Source: Pseudomonas sp. GV071
Lineage (GTDB): Bacteria > Pseudomonadota > Gammaproteobacteria > Pseudomonadales > Pseudomonadaceae
Assembly (NCBI RefSeq): GCF_003050835.1
Contig: NZ_QAOJ01000002.1
Coordinates: forward strand, 492,529 to 556,528
Direction of reading: 5' to 3'
DNA length: 64,000 nt
Below the pieces are notes generated by a model. The model was not told where the DNA came from and did not search any database. It saw only the letters and a program-made list of their open reading frames with translations. This document shows positions 61,882 to 64,000 of the stretch, in pieces. Within the stretch, counting starts at the first letter, position 1. Each line of letters begins with the position of its first letter. Made by a program: the position numbers and the translations under genes.

Positions 61882-62882
61882 GAGACGGCGAAGGCTTTGG
61901 GTTTAACCCCAAACTTGTTGCGGTACTCGCTCGGCGACAGATTGGTGATCTTCTTGAACGCGCTGCGGAACGCGCCGGGGTCCTGATAGCCCACGGTCCA
62001 GGCGATATGGTCGACCGTGCCATTGGTGAATTCGAGCAGTTCCCGCGCCTTGCCGACTTTCACATGCTGGCAGTACTCGGTCGGTTTCAGCCCGGTGGCA
62101 GCACGGAACCGACGCAGAAACGTCCGCGCTTCCAGGCCGGCACAGTCGGCCATCGCGGCCAGGCTGACATCCACCGCGCCATTGCCCTGCAACCAGTGCT
62201 GCACCTTGAGCACCGCCGGGTCGCCATGGGCGAGGATCGGGGCGAAATTGCTGCCGCATTCGCGGGCACTGTCGCTGTGTTCGATCATCAGGTAACGCGC
62301 CGTGCGGGTGGCAATGCTCGGGCCAAGCAGGCGGTCGACCAGGCGCAGGCCGATTTCCGCCCAGGCCATCAGGCCGCCGGTGGTAATGATGTCGCCGTCA
62401 TCGATGATGGGTTTGTCCACATCCACCTTCAGCTTGGGGAACTGGCTGGCCAGCTCCTCGCCATGGGTCCAGTGGGTGGTGGCTTTACGCCCGTCGAGCA
62501 AGCCGGTGATGGCCAGCAGAAACGCGCCCAGGCAGATCGAGCCGACGATGGCGCCCTGTTCATGGCTACGCTTGATCCAGGCGGCGAGTTGCTGCGCCTC
62601 CTCGGCGCTGGGCATGTCGGCCAGCGAGGGTGGAATGACAATGGCGCCAAGTCGGCTGGTGCTGTTGGGCAGGCTGTCAAAACCACGTTGCGGCGCCGCG
62701 TCCGGGCGCTCGGCGCTCCAGTGGCTGATGCGCAGCTGCGGCAACTGCTCGGACTGTTGCTCGCCGGCAATCCGGTTGGCCAGCGCGAACAGATCGGTCA
62801 GGCCATGCACGGCAGCGGTTTGCGCGCCGGGGTAAACCAGCAGACCAATTTCCAGCACCGGTCTGTTTGCAAGCTTTGTCAT
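61878..62882 (-). CDS. GlxA-type AraC regulator with DJ-1/PfpI-like domain
   Basis: 334 aa. The N-terminal half is a DJ-1/PfpI (class I amidotransferase-like) fold with the nucleophile-elbow Cys in GSICLGAFLLA, as in GlxA/CdhR/ArgR-like regulators. The C-terminal half holds two AraC helix-turn-helices (SLAAMADCAGLEARTFLRRFRAATGLKP and TVDHIAWTVGYQDPGAFRSAFKKITNLSPSEYR). ATG at 62882 with GGTGGAAA upstream. Divergent by 110 bp from a cysteine hydrolase, a usual partner and target. The last codon runs into a REP element that supplies the TAG stop. Confidence 0.9.
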   Translation of the reverse strand: MTKLANRPVLEIGLLVYPGAQTAAVHGLTDLFALANRIAGEQQSEQLPQLRISHWSAERPDAAPQRGFDSLPNSTSRLGAIVIPPSLADMPSAEEAQQLAAWIKRSHEQGAIVGSICLGAFLLAITGLLDGRKATTHWTHGEELASQFPKLKVDVDKPIIDDGDIITTGGLMAWAEIGLRLVDRLLGPSIATRTARYLMIEHSDSARECGSNFAPILAHGDPAVLKVQHWLQGNGAVDVSLAAMADCAGLEARTFLRRFRAATGLKPTEYCQHVKVGKARELLEFTNGTVDHIAWTVGYQDPGAFRSAFKKITNLSPSEYRNKFGVKPKAFAVS

Positions 62883-62992
62883 TTTTTCCACCGCTATTGT
62901 CGTTCCGGCTAATCCTCGGCCGTGTGGTGTCGGCCAATACTGCACCCCACGCAAGCAACCGAACATTACCTACCTGAAACGAGGAACACACC

Positions 62993-63538
62993 ATGTCCAA
63001 GCAAGCACTTATCGTCGTCGACATTCAGAACGACTACTTCGCCGCCGGCAAGTGGCCGTTGGTTGGCGCCGAAGCCGCCGCTGAAAAAGCCGCGCAGGTG
63101 ATCAAGGCGTTTCGTGATGCTGGTGACCTGGTCGTGCACATCCGCCACGAAGCCACCGACAAGGACGCGCCATTTTTCGTCGCCGGTTCCGAAGGCGCGC
63201 AGATCCACCCGAGTGTCGCCAACCGTGGCGACGAGCCGGTAATCGTCAAACACCACATCAACTCGTTCCGCGATACCGAACTGAAAGCCGTGCTCGACCA
63301 ACATGGCATCGACAAGCTGATCATCGTCGGCAGCATGAGCCACATGTGCACCCATGGCATTGCCCGCGCCGCCGTGGATCTGGGTTACGACACCACGGTT
63401 ATCCACGATGCCTGTGCCACCCTGGATCTGGAGTTCAACGGGGTGAAGGTACCGGCCGCTCACGTGCATGCTGCATTTATGGCCGCGCTGGCCTTCGGTT
63501 ACACGCCGGTGGTGTCTACGGCGGACTTTCTGGCGTGA
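62993..63538 (+). CDS. Isochorismatase-like cysteine hydrolase
   Basis: 181 aa. Triad Asp10 (LIVVDIQNDYF), Lys86 (IVKHHINSF) and Cys119 (GSMSHMCTHGIARAA), with the non-proline cis bond region before the Cys. Family members hydrolyse nicotinamide, N-carbamoyl or isochorismate-type substrates; none can be chosen here. Divergent from the GlxA-type regulator. AACACACC precedes the ATG, a weak site. Confidence 0.87.
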   Translation: MSKQALIVVDIQNDYFAAGKWPLVGAEAAAEKAAQVIKAFRDAGDLVVHIRHEATDKDAPFFVAGSEGAQIHPSVANRGDEPVIVKHHINSFRDTELKAVLDQHGIDKLIIVGSMSHMCTHGIARAAVDLGYDTTVIHDACATLDLEFNGVKVPAAHVHAAFMAALAFGYTPVVSTADFLA

Positions 63539-63631
63539 CCATCAGGGCTTTTTGAGGTCACGAAGCGGTGCCGCGCGCGCAATCTGGTGTTGCGCGTGAC
63601 CGGCACCGGGGCCTTGTTTTGCGAAATGTGT

Positions 63632-63647
63632 CTAATATTCTTAAAAA
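63632..63647. promoter_or_regulatory. Second copy of the 16-bp sulfur-gene motif before the OprD-type gene
   Basis: CTAATATTCTTAAAAA, identical to 59274-59289 near oscA, lies 184 bp before the start of the porin gene, in an AT-rich stretch (63625-63700) unlike the surrounding DNA. No gene is visible in 63539-63830. Confidence 0.5.
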
Positions 63648-63830
63648 GCATTAAAAACAAACTAATAAGTCTTTTTAGATTTATGCCTTTTTTATTACTG
63701 TTGCGCGGTCGTAAACGGGCCCCCCGGGACGACCCGCACCAAGGCAGCTGAATCCTCGATCCGCGTCCCCCGCTCGTGGTCTCCCTTGCAGTGTCGGAAA
63801 ACTAAAAGAACTGCATCTGGAGCAAGCACC

Positions 63831-64000
63831 ATGACCAAATCTCCTTTGGCCGCCGCCGTACTTCTGGGCCTGATCGCTCAGCAAGCTGGCGCCGCCGGTT
63901 TCGTTGAAGACAGCAAGGCCACTCTGGGTCTGCGCAACTTCTACATCAACGCCGACAACCGCAACCTGGCTCGCGGCAACACCGCCAACGCCGCGACCAC
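63831..64000 (+). CDS. OprD-family outer-membrane porin, N-terminal part
   Basis: Only the first 56 residues are in the window. A signal peptide (LAAAVLLGLIAQQAGA) is followed by AGFVEDSKATLGLRNFYINADNR, the typical start of OprD-type substrate-specific porins (F-x-D/E-DS, L-x-x-RN-Y/F). TGGAGCAAGC precedes the ATG. Its promoter region shares a motif with oscA, so it may admit organosulfur compounds during sulfur limitation (inference). Confidence 0.85.
   Translation, partial: MTKSPLAAAVLLGLIAQQAGAAGFVEDSKATLGLRNFYINADNRNLARGNTANAAT

Overview
The window is chromosomal DNA of a fluorescens/putida-type Pseudomonas. The gene content and order fit this: putA with its N-terminal ribbon-helix-helix domain, a pfeR-pfeS-pfeA-pfeE enterobactin locus, a ferulate cluster, gabD-gabT, oscA-sbp-cysTWA, and many REP palindromes of the GTAGGAGCGGCTTCAGCC type. 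Coding density is high. No prophage, insertion sequence or CRISPR array is visible, but 8.7-10.9 kb looks accessory. Gene symbols rest on recognised sequence motifs and synteny, not on a database search.

Layout. 0-4.7 kb: end of an unknown gene, then putA (proline to glutamate). 4.7-8.3 kb: a DUF1615 lipoprotein and a PAS hybrid histidine kinase. 8.4-10.9 kb: small genes (BrnA-like, DUF3077, DUF4160/DUF2442-HTH), an elaborate structured leader in front of the DUF3077 gene, and a large inverted repeat of about 250 bp per arm. 10.9-14.2 kb: ECF sigma/anti-sigma pair with a DUF3455 gene, then a GAF-EAL phosphodiesterase. 14.4-18.5 kb: LysR regulator divergent from a desaturase/TIM-barrel/polyamine-binding-protein set of unknown role. 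18.5-23.9 kb: pfeE-pfeA-pfeS-pfeR. 24-31.8 kb: ferulate catabolism, comprising a tannase/feruloyl esterase, a MarR regulator, ech, vdh, fcs and an MFS permease.

31.9-39.1 kb: a TetR-controlled minus-strand gene set of unknown substrate (NylB-like hydrolase, orphan PotF-like protein, two DUF3237 proteins, TorF-type porin, CocE-type hydrolase). 39.4-44.1 kb: Fic AMP-transferase, tRNA-Arg(CCG), gabD and gabT with a structured RNA between them. 44.2-54.9 kb: a second desaturase with an AraC regulator, a chemoreceptor, a Crp-like regulator, Mpo1-like and DUF2165 membrane proteins, and a LysR-controlled HlyD/DUF2955 efflux pair. 54.9-64 kb: sulfur region, with cysA-cysW-cysT-sbp-oscA, a sigma54 activator-like protein without a DNA-binding domain, and an OprD-type porin that runs off the window. 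A 16-bp AT-rich motif is shared by the oscA and porin upstream regions.

How they may work together (inference). The central 24-44 kb could form a plant-compound island. Feruloyl esters would be opened by the tannase-family enzyme, ferulate converted to vanillate by Fcs/Ech/Vdh, and an amide-hydrolase plus polyamine-binding protein could handle amine conjugates whose amine part ends in the GabT/GabD route. The most unusual non-coding signal is the leader of the DUF3077 gene: a perfect three-way junction, then mutually exclusive antiterminator and terminator hairpins, then a 16-bp stem closing a second junction with a UUCG hairpin.
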